From Acinetobacter sp. CFCC 10889 (GTDB lineage: Bacteria > Pseudomonadota > Gammaproteobacteria > Pseudomonadales > Moraxellaceae): a stretch of DNA of 62,785 nucleotides. The translations under genes and the position numbers were made by a program. A model generated the notes under the pieces. That model ran no database searches and had not been told where the DNA came from. It saw nothing but the letters and a program-made list of their open reading frames with translations. The stretch spans positions 1 through 62,785 of the forward strand of contig NZ_LQXQ01000025.1 of assembly GCF_003268395.1 (NCBI RefSeq). The letters run 5' to 3'. Position 1 is the first letter of the stretch. Every line of letters begins with the position of its first letter. Shown here piece by piece: positions 1 through 9,403 of the stretch.

Positions 1-2
1 CA

Positions 3-107
3 GGTAGCGGCTTCGGTGGTAACCAAGGCGGTTTCGGTCAATCAACTTCTGGTTTCGAAGGCGAAACTAAATTTGAAGACTCACAAGATGACGAAAACAA
101 TCGTTAA
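3..107 (+). CDS. C-terminal end of a Gly/Phe-rich protein (5' truncated)
   Basis: Only the last 34 codons are in the window. The visible tail is rich in Gly, Phe, Gln and Asn with GGFG-type repeats and then turns acidic, ending in EDSQDDENNR. Such tails occur on single-stranded-DNA-binding proteins and on DEAD-box RNA helicases. The acidic tip typical of SSB (DDDLPF-like) is absent, so I do not assign it. A good intrinsic terminator follows immediately, which supports this being a true gene end. Confidence 0.6.
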   Translation, partial: GSGFGGNQGGFGQSTSGFEGETKFEDSQDDENNR

Positions 108-132
108 TTTTTAAAATTTAATGATGTTAAGG

Positions 133-159
133 AAGGCGCATAATTTGCGCCTTTTTTTA
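133..159 (+). terminator. Intrinsic terminator after the partial first gene
   Basis: Perfect 8-bp stem AAGGCGCA / TGCGCCTT (133-140 with 146-153), a 5-nt loop and a run of T residues on the plus strand. Confidence 0.85.
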
Positions 160-173
160 TTGATCTAAAAATA

Positions 174-205
174 TTAAAAAAGCCAATCAAGATATGGATT
201 GGCTT
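174..205 (-). terminator. Intrinsic terminator of the lptD-surA operon
   Basis: Perfect 9-bp stem AAGCCAATC / GATTGGCTT (180-188 with 197-205). On the minus strand it is followed by a T run (A run at about 174-180). It lies 16 bp past the surA stop. Confidence 0.85.
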
Positions 206-221
206 CTGATGTTAAGAAAGA

Positions 222-1538
222 TTACTTTGCCTGATTGTTTGTATCATCTAGGCTTTTGTCTTTAATCTCAACATAGGTATTAGCACGCAACTCGCGTAAC
301 CAACTGTCAAGTTCAGAGTCAAATTGGCGTTCACCTAAAATCTGACGTGCCATGCGTTTTTGATATTCAGCAGTCATATCTTGTTTACGTACATCTTGTA
401 CTTGTAGGATATGCCAACCAAATTGCGTTTCAAAAGGTTGACTGATTTCACCTGTAGGAATGCTTTGCATCACTTTATCAAACTCAGGCACCATCATACC
501 AGGGCTTACCCAGCCTAAGCTACCACCATCACGTGCTGAGCCTGGATCACTTGAGTATGTTGCAGCCAATGTTGCAAAGTCACCACCCGCTTTTAAGCGA
601 TTAAAAATACTTTCAATGCTCTGTTTTGCATTCTCGGGGCTTACAACTTCTGTTGGTTTGATCAAAATATGACGAGTTTCATATTGTGTCACTAAGGCTT
701 TTTGTTCATTGCCTTTACGCTCAAGTAGTTTAAGTATATGAATGCCGTCTTGTGCTTTGATTAAGTCTGTGGTTTGTCCTGCATTTAAAGTACTTACACG
801 TGCAGACAATTCAGCAGGAATGTCAGATAAAGGACGGAAGCCCATATCAGCCCCTTCAACCTTAACTTGGTCGTTGCTGAATTTTTGCTCTAATGCTTTG
901 ACGTCATTGCTGTTATTGAGCTCAGCTTTGATTTGTTTTGCTGTATTTTCAAGCTCTGTAGCATTTTCACCTGAAATACGCACATGAATAACATGGGCTT
1001 GGCTACCAACTGCTGCTTGTCCTTCAGGTGATTTAAGGAAATTTTCTACATCTTGGTCAGAGATTTTGATACGTGACATGACTTGCTGTTGACGTAAACG
1101 CTGAATGAGTAAATCATCTGAAATACGATTACGTAAACCTTCATAAGTTCCTGGTGCCATTGCATCTAGTTTTTGCTGGAATGCTTCAAGTGAGCTTGAG
1201 CCAGACTGATTGGCAACTTTGAGTACTGCATCATTTAAGGTTTTTTCTTCAATTTTTAAACCGTAACGCTTTACTTGTTCCAATTGCGCATTTTGGATAA
1301 TCAATTGATTTAAAATTTGACGTTGCAAAAATTGAGCAGGGGGCACTTCTTTTTTTTGTGCTTGCAGCTGATGTGCAGCTTCAGCCATTCCTTGTATTAA
1401 ATCGCTTTTTAAAATAGCACGATCACCAACTACTGCAATGACTTGGTCAGTTGGTGCGGCAAATGTCGGCATTGATGAAGAGATAAACAGTGCGAGAGCA
1501 GTAGCCTTAAAAAGTTGTTTTAAATTTTGTGTCTTCAT
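222..1538 (-). CDS. surA: Periplasmic peptidyl-prolyl isomerase / outer-membrane protein chaperone SurA
   Basis: SurA escorts unfolded outer-membrane proteins, including LptD, across the periplasm. The protein starts MKTQNLKQLFKATALALF with a signal peptide cleaved near PTFAAP. It has an N-terminal SurA chaperone domain and two parvulin rotamase domains; the second is clear from the segment around ETRHILIKP and GGSLGWVSPG. I chose the ATG at 1538, which overlaps the lptD stop by one base (TAATG), over a TTG four codons upstream. At 438 aa it is normal for the family. It is cotranscribed with and translationally coupled to lptD, its client. Confidence 0.95.
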   Translation of the reverse strand: MKTQNLKQLFKATALALFISSSMPTFAAPTDQVIAVVGDRAILKSDLIQGMAEAAHQLQAQKKEVPPAQFLQRQILNQLIIQNAQLEQVKRYGLKIEEKTLNDAVLKVANQSGSSSLEAFQQKLDAMAPGTYEGLRNRISDDLLIQRLRQQQVMSRIKISDQDVENFLKSPEGQAAVGSQAHVIHVRISGENATELENTAKQIKAELNNSNDVKALEQKFSNDQVKVEGADMGFRPLSDIPAELSARVSTLNAGQTTDLIKAQDGIHILKLLERKGNEQKALVTQYETRHILIKPTEVVSPENAKQSIESIFNRLKAGGDFATLAATYSSDPGSARDGGSLGWVSPGMMVPEFDKVMQSIPTGEISQPFETQFGWHILQVQDVRKQDMTAEYQKRMARQILGERQFDSELDSWLRELRANTYVEIKDKSLDDTNNQAK

Positions 1539-4024
1539 TAATGTGTCCAAGTTTGATTAATTTTATCGAAGCCTAAGATACGGTTTTCAAGCAATGAGCT
1601 TAATTTGTTATTTAAGCCACCTAAGCCTTTGAGTGTAAACTCTACCATGACAGCACGTTTTGGTTTGACATTAGGATCATTTACATTGTCTAAATCATTA
1701 AAGTATTCACGACCATAGAGTGAAACACCCCAACAGCATGATTCATAGTTGACCCCTGCGAGATATTCACGCGCAACATTATTGTCCATGTCATATTGCA
1801 CATGACCCATAATACGCCAATTATCTTTGACAGGTTGTATAAATGATGCAACTACTTGATCATATTGGTCTTGTCGATCTGGTAAATAATCACGATAGAA
1901 ATAGCCTACATTATACAGATTGCCTTTATTTCCTGTGTAATATAGTTGGAAATCACGTTGTGCATTATCACCATTTGACATCCATGCTGAGTTGGCGCTG
2001 ACAGTAAAGTTTTCGCTCAGTTGACTGGATAGGCTGAGAACGGGACCTGACTGGCGGTCAGTATCAAATTCATCATTGTATCCAACTTTATTGTCGAGTG
2101 TGACACGGCGGTCTTGGAAGTAAAAACTTTGTCCAATGCCTGCACGTAAACGTTCTAAGCCAACAGTATCAAATAAACTATAACTTACCCCTAAAGATAA
2201 GAAATTGTTGTCTTCTAAACGGTCATGTCCATAGAAACGGCGTGGATTAAACAGTTGGTCATAACTGATCGATGCTGTAGTTGAGTCAAAGTTAGGATAA
2301 TTGTTTTGGTTTTCATACGGCGCATAGGCATAAAATGCACGTGGGCTAATGGTTTGTAAATATTTGCCTTCACGTTCAAAAGTTAAGCCTGTATCAAAGG
2401 TAAATTCAGGCACAACGACGGATTTATTTTTGTTGTCATTGGTTTGGTTGGGATTGGTTGCATCGATACGATCAATAGTTTTTTGGTCGTAAAACGTATT
2501 TAAAGTACGCACACTGGCTTGTGGAATTGCAAAACCCCATGGGTTGCGGAAGTTATAACGTGCTGTGAATTCGTTATACAGTCGTGTACCACTCGGTTGA
2601 TATACCGAAGAGCTGCTACTGTTAATTGTATTAAAATCATTAATATCTTTTTGGAAATATGCAGTGTCGTTATTAAGCTCAAACTGTAAACCTTGCGGAT
2701 TTCCTTTGACATAATTGACCAATAATTGTGGCAAGCGGGCATAAGGTTTATCAAGATCAGAAATGCTTTTGTCTAAAGTTTGGAAGTCTTCTACACGTAA
2801 TTTTGCATTTAAACCTGGAATACCATGTCCATAATTTAGCTCCCAAGCACGGCGCTGGTTGAGCTCTGTACGTGAGTTTGGATCACTATCTAAGTCTGAG
2901 AAAAAGTCTTTATCTGAGACATAGTTATATTCCAAATTGGTTGACCATTGATCATTGATTTGCCACGCATGTAATAAATGTAAATCTTTACGATCTTCAT
3001 CATTATATTCTTTGTCGGAAGGTAAATAACTTCCCCAAATACGACCTGCACCAAAATCTTCAGTTAAATAACGAAACTCAGCTGAGCTATGGATACCACG
3101 ATCACTGATGATACGAGGTGTAATGGTCGCATCATAATTTGGTGCTAAGTTTAAATATACAGGGACTGATGTTTCAAAACCACCATCGTTGGTAAAACCA
3201 AAAGTAGGATTTAAAATGCCTGTGGTGCGCCGGTCATCAATCGGGAAGTTAAAATAAGGTACAGCTAAAACAGGGGTATCTTTAATATACAATTTTGTGC
3301 CACGTGTGACACCACGCCCAGTCTCTTGATTGAGTTCAATCTGTTTGGCTTTGATTTGCCACGTTGGTGTTTGTTCTGGTGGGCATGTGCTATAACTTGC
3401 ATCTTCAAGTACCATAGTACTTGGAGAGGTTTTTTCGATCTTTTTTGCATGTCCATGTGCATGGGTTGCTTCAGCGATATAGAAACTATTGTTGAGTTCG
3501 CCTGTTTGTTCTTTTAAATTGTAATCAATTTGGTCGCTTTGGGCGATCAAACCCCCTTGAGCCATTTGCACATTGCCCTTGGCTTTGGCAAAGGTTTGAG
3601 TTTGGTCGATCACGACTTCATCGGCACGTACCATACGCCCATTTTGGTCGATGACCACATCACCTGTGAGTGTAGAGTCACCATTGGGATTGTAGTAGCC
3701 ACGATCAGCTGTGATGACTGAGGTGGTTTCTTCGGGAGAAACCGCTTTTTGCTCAGTATTAAATGGTGTGACCCAAACGCCATCACAATAACGGTTACTT
3801 ACACTGTCTATATTACGGACTTGTGCTTGAGCTGAGTCTTTATTGACATAATATTGGTTATAAAAATTCTGCCCAGAATAGTTTTCCTGAATCGCAGATT
3901 TTAAGGTTTCGTTGTCCACTGCAGACGCAGTTTCCGTAGATTCGGCATAGCTGGACACTGAACTTCCGCAAAGAAGTGTCAAAATAGCAGTCGCTAAAGG
4001 ATTAAATTTAAACTGATGCTTCAT
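1538..4024 (-). CDS. lptD: LPS-assembly outer-membrane protein LptD
   Basis: LptD forms, with LptE, the outer-membrane translocon that places LPS or LOS in the outer leaflet. The chosen start MKHQFKFNPLATAILTLL gives a signal peptide ending near SSYAES; the reading frame stays open 54 codons further upstream but that part looks non-coding. An N-terminal OstA/jelly-roll region (YNPNGDSTLTGDVVI) is followed by a long beta-barrel. Cysteines for the family's disulfides are present (NRYCDG, STCPPEQ and a C-terminal ESCCWG). 828 aa is in the family range. First gene of the minus-strand operon with surA; amgK starts 120 bp away on the other strand. Confidence 0.95.
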   Translation of the reverse strand: MKHQFKFNPLATAILTLLCGSSVSSYAESTETASAVDNETLKSAIQENYSGQNFYNQYYVNKDSAQAQVRNIDSVSNRYCDGVWVTPFNTEQKAVSPEETTSVITADRGYYNPNGDSTLTGDVVIDQNGRMVRADEVVIDQTQTFAKAKGNVQMAQGGLIAQSDQIDYNLKEQTGELNNSFYIAEATHAHGHAKKIEKTSPSTMVLEDASYSTCPPEQTPTWQIKAKQIELNQETGRGVTRGTKLYIKDTPVLAVPYFNFPIDDRRTTGILNPTFGFTNDGGFETSVPVYLNLAPNYDATITPRIISDRGIHSSAEFRYLTEDFGAGRIWGSYLPSDKEYNDEDRKDLHLLHAWQINDQWSTNLEYNYVSDKDFFSDLDSDPNSRTELNQRRAWELNYGHGIPGLNAKLRVEDFQTLDKSISDLDKPYARLPQLLVNYVKGNPQGLQFELNNDTAYFQKDINDFNTINSSSSSVYQPSGTRLYNEFTARYNFRNPWGFAIPQASVRTLNTFYDQKTIDRIDATNPNQTNDNKNKSVVVPEFTFDTGLTFEREGKYLQTISPRAFYAYAPYENQNNYPNFDSTTASISYDQLFNPRRFYGHDRLEDNNFLSLGVSYSLFDTVGLERLRAGIGQSFYFQDRRVTLDNKVGYNDEFDTDRQSGPVLSLSSQLSENFTVSANSAWMSNGDNAQRDFQLYYTGNKGNLYNVGYFYRDYLPDRQDQYDQVVASFIQPVKDNWRIMGHVQYDMDNNVAREYLAGVNYESCCWGVSLYGREYFNDLDNVNDPNVKPKRAVMVEFTLKGLGGLNNKLSSLLENRILGFDKINQTWTH

Positions 4025-4143
4025 TTGTCTCATTAACCAAGTATGCAGATCGCAATTAATTATTGTCGAATCATAGAGAAAAAGTTGATAAGTAGCTACA
4101 CTTAGCACTTCAAAAAAACAGCCTGTAATAGATTTAATTGCAA

Positions 4144-5157
4144 ATGAAAACACAACGTGAACAATTGATACAAACATGGATAACATCTGTACTCAATTCA
4201 GATCAATTTGAAATCAACTTTTTAGCAGGCGATGCTAGTTTCCGTCGTTATGCACGAATTAGCTTGAATAATAAAACATTTATGTTGATGGATGCACCTC
4301 CTGAACAAGAAGATTGTGTACCTTTTGTGTCGATTGATGAATTCTTTGACGCTCATGGCGTACGTGTACCGCATATTGTGGCAAAAGACCTTGCGCAAGG
4401 CTTTTTATTGCTCGAAGATTTTGGTGATGTTTTGTTATCAACTTTGCTTAATGATGACACTGTAGATGACTATTATGCACAAAGTTTTAAGCAATTGGTG
4501 CAACTACAGATGATCGAAGGTGAGGCACATTTTCCTGCATATGCTTATGAAAAGCTAATTTCAGAAATGGAGTTGCTGACAGATTGGTTATTGCCTTCTT
4601 TAAAAATTCAGCTTACAGCCGATGAAAGTGCTTTGATTAAGCGTACTTTTGCGATTTTAGCCAATGCTGCCTTGGCACAACCACAAGTCATCGTGCATCG
4701 TGATTTTCACAGCCGCAATTTAATGAAGCTTGAAAATGAAACAGATTTGGGTGTGATTGATTTCCAAGACGCAGTGATTGGTGCGGATACTTATGATTTG
4801 ATTTCGATTACTCGTGATGCTTATGTGCAGTGGAATCCTGAACGTGTTTATACATGGTTTAAAGTGTTCTATGACTTGTTGCCTGCGGCGCAAAAACAGG
4901 ATCGTGATTTTGCACAATTTAAACAAGATGCGGATCTGATGGCGATTCAACGTCATATTAAGATTTTAGGTATTTTTGTACGTTTATTTGAGCGTGATGG
5001 AAAATCAGGTTATCTCAAAGATTTACCGCGTGTGATGTGGTATTTACTGGAAGAATCTAAACCGTATGCAGAACTACAACCATTTATGCAATTGATCCAT
5101 GCTAAAGTTTTGCCCGCTTTTGAAGAAAAATATGGCAAATATGAGGTTGTTGCATAA
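4144..5157 (+). CDS. amgK: N-acetylmuramate/N-acetylglucosamine anomeric kinase (AmgK-like phosphotransferase)
   Basis: Aminoglycoside-phosphotransferase fold protein of 337 aa. The catalytic loop VHRDFHSRNLM and the metal-binding VIDFQDAV are both present. AmgK phosphorylates recovered MurNAc at C1, and MurU converts it to UDP-MurNAc, bypassing de novo synthesis. The next gene is a MurU-like nucleotidyltransferase starting directly after the stop (TAAATG), which makes this assignment strong. The ATG at 4144 is preferred over an upstream TTG two codons earlier. Confidence 0.88.
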   Translation: MKTQREQLIQTWITSVLNSDQFEINFLAGDASFRRYARISLNNKTFMLMDAPPEQEDCVPFVSIDEFFDAHGVRVPHIVAKDLAQGFLLLEDFGDVLLSTLLNDDTVDDYYAQSFKQLVQLQMIEGEAHFPAYAYEKLISEMELLTDWLLPSLKIQLTADESALIKRTFAILANAALAQPQVIVHRDFHSRNLMKLENETDLGVIDFQDAVIGADTYDLISITRDAYVQWNPERVYTWFKVFYDLLPAAQKQDRDFAQFKQDADLMAIQRHIKILGIFVRLFERDGKSGYLKDLPRVMWYLLEESKPYAELQPFMQLIHAKVLPAFEEKYGKYEVVA

Positions 5158-5847
5158 ATGAAAGCCATGATTTTAGCCGCAGGTTTAGGGAATCGGATGC
5201 GTCCTTTGACGCTATATAAGCCAAAACCTTTGCTTGAGGTGGGTGGAAAAGCTTTGATCGTTTGGCATATCGAAAAATTAAAAAATATCGGTGTGACGGA
5301 GATTATTATCAATTCAGCGTGGTTAGCGGATGTATTGATCAGTACGCTGGGTGATGGTTCACAGTTTGGTGTGAGCATTCGTTGGACACGTGAAGATGAG
5401 GGCTTGGAAACAGCAGGTGGTATTATCAATGCTTTGCCTTTGCTGGGTAATGAGCCATTTATTTTGGTCAATGGTGATGTGTGGACGACATTTGATTTTG
5501 CATCATTGTTAGATGTGAAACTCGGTGAAGATTTGGCACATTTGGTTTTTGTGCAAAATCCTGAACAGCATCCAAAAGGTGATTTTACTTTGGCAAATGG
5601 TCGTGCTTATACTTTTGATCAAAATGTGCAAGGTGAGAATCTGACTTTTAGTGGTGTATCTGTGATTGACCCTAAAATGTTTGATGGTTTGGAACATGGA
5701 AAGCGTCCATTAGCTCCATTACTGAAACAAGCGATGTTGGATGGCAAAATTTCAGCAGAAAAAATGTCAGCCACTTGGGTGGATGTTGGAACGCCTGAGC
5801 GTTTAATGGCTTTAGATCTACAGATTCGACAAGGTGAGTACGCTTAA
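5158..5847 (+). CDS. murU: N-acetylmuramate alpha-1-phosphate uridylyltransferase MurU
   Basis: Nucleotidyltransferase of 229 aa with the signature MILAAGLGNRMRPLT, KPKPLLEVGGK and the metal/nucleotide motif VNGDVWTTFDF. It makes UDP-MurNAc from MurNAc-1-phosphate in cell-wall recycling. Its ATG abuts the amgK stop codon, so the two are one operon. Family members also include mannose-1-phosphate guanylyltransferases, but length and neighbour point to MurU. Confidence 0.88.
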   Translation: MKAMILAAGLGNRMRPLTLYKPKPLLEVGGKALIVWHIEKLKNIGVTEIIINSAWLADVLISTLGDGSQFGVSIRWTREDEGLETAGGIINALPLLGNEPFILVNGDVWTTFDFASLLDVKLGEDLAHLVFVQNPEQHPKGDFTLANGRAYTFDQNVQGENLTFSGVSVIDPKMFDGLEHGKRPLAPLLKQAMLDGKISAEKMSATWVDVGTPERLMALDLQIRQGEYA

Positions 5848-5952
5848 GTCCGTGTTAATGCGCTTAATTGCGTATTAACTCGTCGTTTACTAGTGTTCCA
5901 CGCTCAAGAAATCGGTATACTTTGACAAATTTTTAAGAGATGTTGTGCGTTT

Positions 5953-6585
5953 ATGCATCCATATTTTCAAGACTTAAAGCAAGGCAGTGAAAAGCTTGGG
6001 TTACAACTCAGCGATGAAGCACTTGGGCTTTTATTAAAGTATCAAGATGCACTTGTGCTGTGGAACAAAGCATATAATTTAACCGCCATTCGTGATCCTA
6101 AAGAAATGTTAGTGAAACATCTTTTGGATAGTCTCAGCATTTTAAATGATTTACCTGAAGGTCGTTTGCTGGATATTGGTACAGGTGGTGGTATGCCAGG
6201 CATGATTATTGCGTTGTGCCAACCTGAACGCCAATGTGTGTTGCTAGATTCCAATGGTAAGAAAATTCGTTTTCTGAAACAGTTTATTGCTGATTTAAAA
6301 TTGCAAAACGTGGTTGCAGTGCAAACCCGTGTGGAAAATGAAGACAGCATCCAAGAATTAGGTCAGTTTGATGTGATTACCAGTCGTGCCTTTGCATCAT
6401 TAACGGATTTTGTTGCTGCGTCAAAACCATTTATGCATGCCAATAGCGTGATTGCATCAATGAAAGGTCTGATTCCAGAAGATGAAGTTGCACAGATGAA
6501 AGATCAGTTCAGTTGCGACATTATCGAATTGCGTGTACCACGCTTAGACGAACAGCGTCATCTGCTTTTATTAAAACAAATTTAA
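5953..6585 (+). CDS. rsmG: 16S rRNA (guanine527-N7)-methyltransferase RsmG (GidB)
   Basis: SAM-dependent methyltransferase that modifies G527 of 16S rRNA. The SAM-binding loop LLDIGTGGGMPG lies near residues 72-83, preceded by the family's LLDSLSIL and followed by VLLDSNGKKIRFL. 210 aa is normal. It stands just before parA-parB, a conserved arrangement. Confidence 0.95.
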   Translation: MHPYFQDLKQGSEKLGLQLSDEALGLLLKYQDALVLWNKAYNLTAIRDPKEMLVKHLLDSLSILNDLPEGRLLDIGTGGGMPGMIIALCQPERQCVLLDSNGKKIRFLKQFIADLKLQNVVAVQTRVENEDSIQELGQFDVITSRAFASLTDFVAASKPFMHANSVIASMKGLIPEDEVAQMKDQFSCDIIELRVPRLDEQRHLLLLKQI

Positions 6586-6609
6586 ATCATCTTTTACATT
6601 GGGGTTACC

Positions 6610-7392
6610 ATGGCTCAAATTTTAGCAATCGCAAACCAAAAAGGTGGCGTAGGTAAAACCACAACAGCAGTGAACTTAGCTGCCTCTTTGGCAGTTTTAA
6701 AGAAGCGTGTTTTATTGGTTGATATGGACTCGCAGGGCAATGCCACGATGGGTTCAGGTATTCAAAAAAATGACCTATTGTATTCTGTAACCGATGTTTT
6801 GTTGGGTGAAGTGCCTATAGAAACAGCTATTACTAAAGCTGAAGTAGGCTATAAAGTTTTAGGCTCGAACCGTGATTTGGCGGGTGTAGAACTGGCGATT
6901 GCGGATCAGGATGGACGTGAGTTTATTTTACGTGAAGCCTTACAAGAAATTGAACATCAGTTTGACTATATTATTGTCGATTGTGCACCAAGTTTGAGTT
7001 TGATTACAGTCAATGCTTTGGCAGCAGTACACGGTGTTTTGATTCCAATGCAGTGTGAGTATTATGCTTTGGAAGGGTTGGCAGATTTAACCCAGACGAT
7101 TGATAAAATTCAGCAAGCACTAAACCCTGAGCTGGAAATTATTGGTGTACTTCGCACTATGTACGATGCTCGAAATGCTTTGACCCGTGATGTTTCTGAA
7201 GAGCTAGAGCAGTATTTTGGTAAGAAACTTTACGATACGGTGATTCCACGTAATGTACGTTTGGCAGAAGCACCTGCACATGGTTTACCGATTATTTATT
7301 TTGAGAAAAGCTCTAAAGGTGCAGTTGCATATCTTAATTTAGCAGCGGAAATGTTGAAAAAAAGTAAAGTGAAAAAAGGAAGTAAAGCATGA
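6610..7392 (+). CDS. parA: Chromosome-partitioning ATPase ParA (Soj)
   Basis: Deviant Walker A motif KGGVGKTTTAVNL at the N-terminus, VDMDSQGNAT and the Walker B strand YIIVDCAPSL mark a ParA/Soj ATPase. It moves or regulates the ParB-parS complex during origin segregation. 260 aa. It overlaps parB by 4 bp (ATGA). Confidence 0.95.
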   Translation: MAQILAIANQKGGVGKTTTAVNLAASLAVLKKRVLLVDMDSQGNATMGSGIQKNDLLYSVTDVLLGEVPIETAITKAEVGYKVLGSNRDLAGVELAIADQDGREFILREALQEIEHQFDYIIVDCAPSLSLITVNALAAVHGVLIPMQCEYYALEGLADLTQTIDKIQQALNPELEIIGVLRTMYDARNALTRDVSEELEQYFGKKLYDTVIPRNVRLAEAPAHGLPIIYFEKSSKGAVAYLNLAAEMLKKSKVKKGSKA

Positions 7393-8273
7393 CCATTAAA
7401 AAACGAGGCTTGGCAAAAGGTCGTGGCTTAGATGCATTATTAGGTTCAATTCAAAAAGAAAAATTACAACTTGAAGCACAAGCTTTAGATCATGGTCAAT
7501 TAAAACAAATTGATGTGAGTCAGTTAAAACGTGGGGAATATCAACCTCGCCGTTTTATCAATGAACAAGATTTACAAGAGCTTGCAGCATCAATTCAGAA
7601 ACATGGTGTAATGCAGCCCATTGTGATTCGCCCAATTGACGATGCAGAAACGCCTTATGAAATTATTGCAGGTGAGCGTCGTTGGCGCGCGGCACAAATT
7701 GCGGGATTAACAGAAATTCCGGCAATTGTACGTGATTTGAGTGATCAAGTTGCCATTGCTTTGGCATTGATTGAAAATATTCAGCGTCAAGATTTGAATC
7801 CAATTGATCAAGCATTGGCATTGCAGCGCTTTCATGAAGAGTTTGGTTTAAGTCATCAAGAAATCGCAGAAACTGTAGGTAAAGCTCGAACAACAGTAAG
7901 TAATCTATTGCGTCTTTTAAGTCTTGCAGATGAAATTAAAGATTTGATGCAACAAGGTCTGTTAGATATGGGGCATGCCCGTGCTATTTTAACCTTGAAA
8001 GCCAAAGATCAATTGCAAATTGCTAAAATCGTGATTGAGAAAAGTTTGTCTGTACGTCAAACTGAGCAGTTGGTGCGTGACTGGAATACACCAAAACAAG
8101 AGAAAGCTAAGCAGATTGCACCAGATGTTGAGCAATTAACACAAAAGTTGACTGAACGTTTTAGTACGAATGTTAAAATTGATTACAATAAGCAAGGAAA
8201 AGGTAAACTTGTGATCAGTTATAACTCATTGGATGAGTTGGATGGTATTTTAAATATTTGTTTGGCTGAATAA
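7389..8273 (+). CDS. parB: Chromosome-partitioning protein ParB (Spo0J)
   Basis: ParB/Spo0J of 294 aa. It starts with the basic KKRGLAKGRGLDALLGS leader, then a ParB nuclease-like CTPase domain with the GERRWRAA box. A helix-turn-helix follows (LSHQEIAETVGKARTTVSNLLRLL), then the dimerisation domain. ParB binds parS sites and spreads as a CTP-dependent clamp. I found no parS-like palindrome in this window. Confidence 0.95.
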   Translation: MTIKKRGLAKGRGLDALLGSIQKEKLQLEAQALDHGQLKQIDVSQLKRGEYQPRRFINEQDLQELAASIQKHGVMQPIVIRPIDDAETPYEIIAGERRWRAAQIAGLTEIPAIVRDLSDQVAIALALIENIQRQDLNPIDQALALQRFHEEFGLSHQEIAETVGKARTTVSNLLRLLSLADEIKDLMQQGLLDMGHARAILTLKAKDQLQIAKIVIEKSLSVRQTEQLVRDWNTPKQEKAKQIAPDVEQLTQKLTERFSTNVKIDYNKQGKGKLVISYNSLDELDGILNICLAE

Positions 8274-8318
8274 TAAAACTTATAGATCATATTTTAAAAT
8301 TAAACTTGGGGAATAAAC

Positions 8319-8963
8319 ATGTGGGAACTCATTAAAGCGGGTGGTTGGTTGATGCTGCCACTCGTATTGTGTTCAATCTTTACCATTGCTATTTCAATCG
8401 AGCGCTTCATTCGTTTGCGCCGTGCATCGGTATTGCCAAAAAAATTGCTGATTCAAAAAAATCAGCCAATCACAGCGGTGATTGAAAACTTAAAAGCAGA
8501 TCAAAATGCGAGCCAAAGTTCATTGGGATTTATTTTTCATGAAGGTTTGGATGCAGCTGCTAAAGGCGAGCAATTTGCACGTGCACAAATGGAAGCTACA
8601 GCTTCTCGTGAAATTTCATATTTAGAAAAAAATATTAATTTCTTAGGCACATTGAGTGCTGCTGCACCATTATTGGGATTATTAGGGACAGTTGTGGGGA
8701 TTATTGAATCATTTTTGGTGATTGATTTGGGTTCAAACTCTAATCCAACCATGATGATTCCAGGGATATCAAAAGCCTTAATTACAACAGCAGCAGGGAT
8801 GTTGATCGCAATCCCTGCTTTGTTTGCTTATCGTTATTTTCAACGTTTGGTACAAGAATATGTAGCAGAGTTGGAGCAACAAGCAACATTATTTCATGCA
8901 GCTTTGTTTTATCAACAAAATGATACAGCACAAACTGACAATGACTTGAAAATCGCAGGTTAG
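8319..8963 (+). CDS. exbB: MotA/TolQ/ExbB proton-channel family protein
   Basis: Inner-membrane proton-channel subunit of 214 aa. One N-terminal membrane segment is followed by a cytoplasmic part and two more helices, with the family motif LGLLGTVVGI and a second helix around MIPGISKALITTAAGM. It should form a complex with the ExbD-like product just downstream and energise an outer-membrane or envelope process. No TonB gene lies beside it; msbA-lpxK follow, so an envelope role other than TonB is possible. Confidence 0.85.
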   Translation: MWELIKAGGWLMLPLVLCSIFTIAISIERFIRLRRASVLPKKLLIQKNQPITAVIENLKADQNASQSSLGFIFHEGLDAAAKGEQFARAQMEATASREISYLEKNINFLGTLSAAAPLLGLLGTVVGIIESFLVIDLGSNSNPTMMIPGISKALITTAAGMLIAIPALFAYRYFQRLVQEYVAELEQQATLFHAALFYQQNDTAQTDNDLKIAG

Positions 8964-8978
8964 AGATAGGCAACTTCA

Positions 8979-9400
8979 ATGAAATTCAAAAGAAAAAGTG
9001 TTGAAGATCTGCATATTAATCTCACACCCATGATTGACTGTTTGTTGTTTATTTTGGTGTTTTTATTGTTGACCACTACATTTACACAGCAGAGTCGCAT
9101 TAATTTATCTTTGCCAGATGCGCAAGGTGTGCCACCAAAAGACTATCAACATAAAATTGAAGTCGTGGTAGACTCAAGTGGGCATTATGCAGTGAATGGG
9201 CAAGCTCTTTCATCCAAAGAAACCGCAGATTTGAGTACAGCAATCAAGCAAACAGCACAGGATCGCCGTGATCTGATGTTTGTGATCGCTGCTGATGCAA
9301 AGCAACCCATCAAGATGTCATTCGTGTGATGGATATTGCAGGTCAACTCGGTTTTGTTAATATTAACATTAGTACCAAAGTTCCATCCCGAGGTTATTAA
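8979..9400 (+). CDS. exbD: ExbD/TolR-family biopolymer transport protein, frameshifted
   Basis: Single-span protein. The N-terminus HINLTPMIDCLLFILVFLLL contains the conserved Asp of the ExbD/TolR membrane helix, followed by a periplasmic domain. The frame breaks at the A run 9299-9301. One more A would restore ADAKATHQDVIRVMDIAGQLGF and a normal end at 9400; as read, the ORF stops at 9329 after KMSFV. This looks like a one-base homopolymer deletion, probably a sequencing error. It lies 15 bp after exbB and ends 3 bp before msbA. Confidence 0.85.
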
Positions 9401-9403
9401 TTA

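Noticed and set aside
3..107. Calling the first partial gene ssb
   Set aside because: Gly-rich tail fits, but the conserved acidic tip ending in LPF or IPF is missing.
1538..4186. Longer lptD start at 4186
   Set aside because: The extra 54 residues precede a perfect signal peptide and overlap the promoter region of the divergent amgK gene.
6610..8273. parS sites near parAB
   Set aside because: No GTTTCACGTGAAAC-like palindrome was found by eye near parAB or elsewhere in the window.
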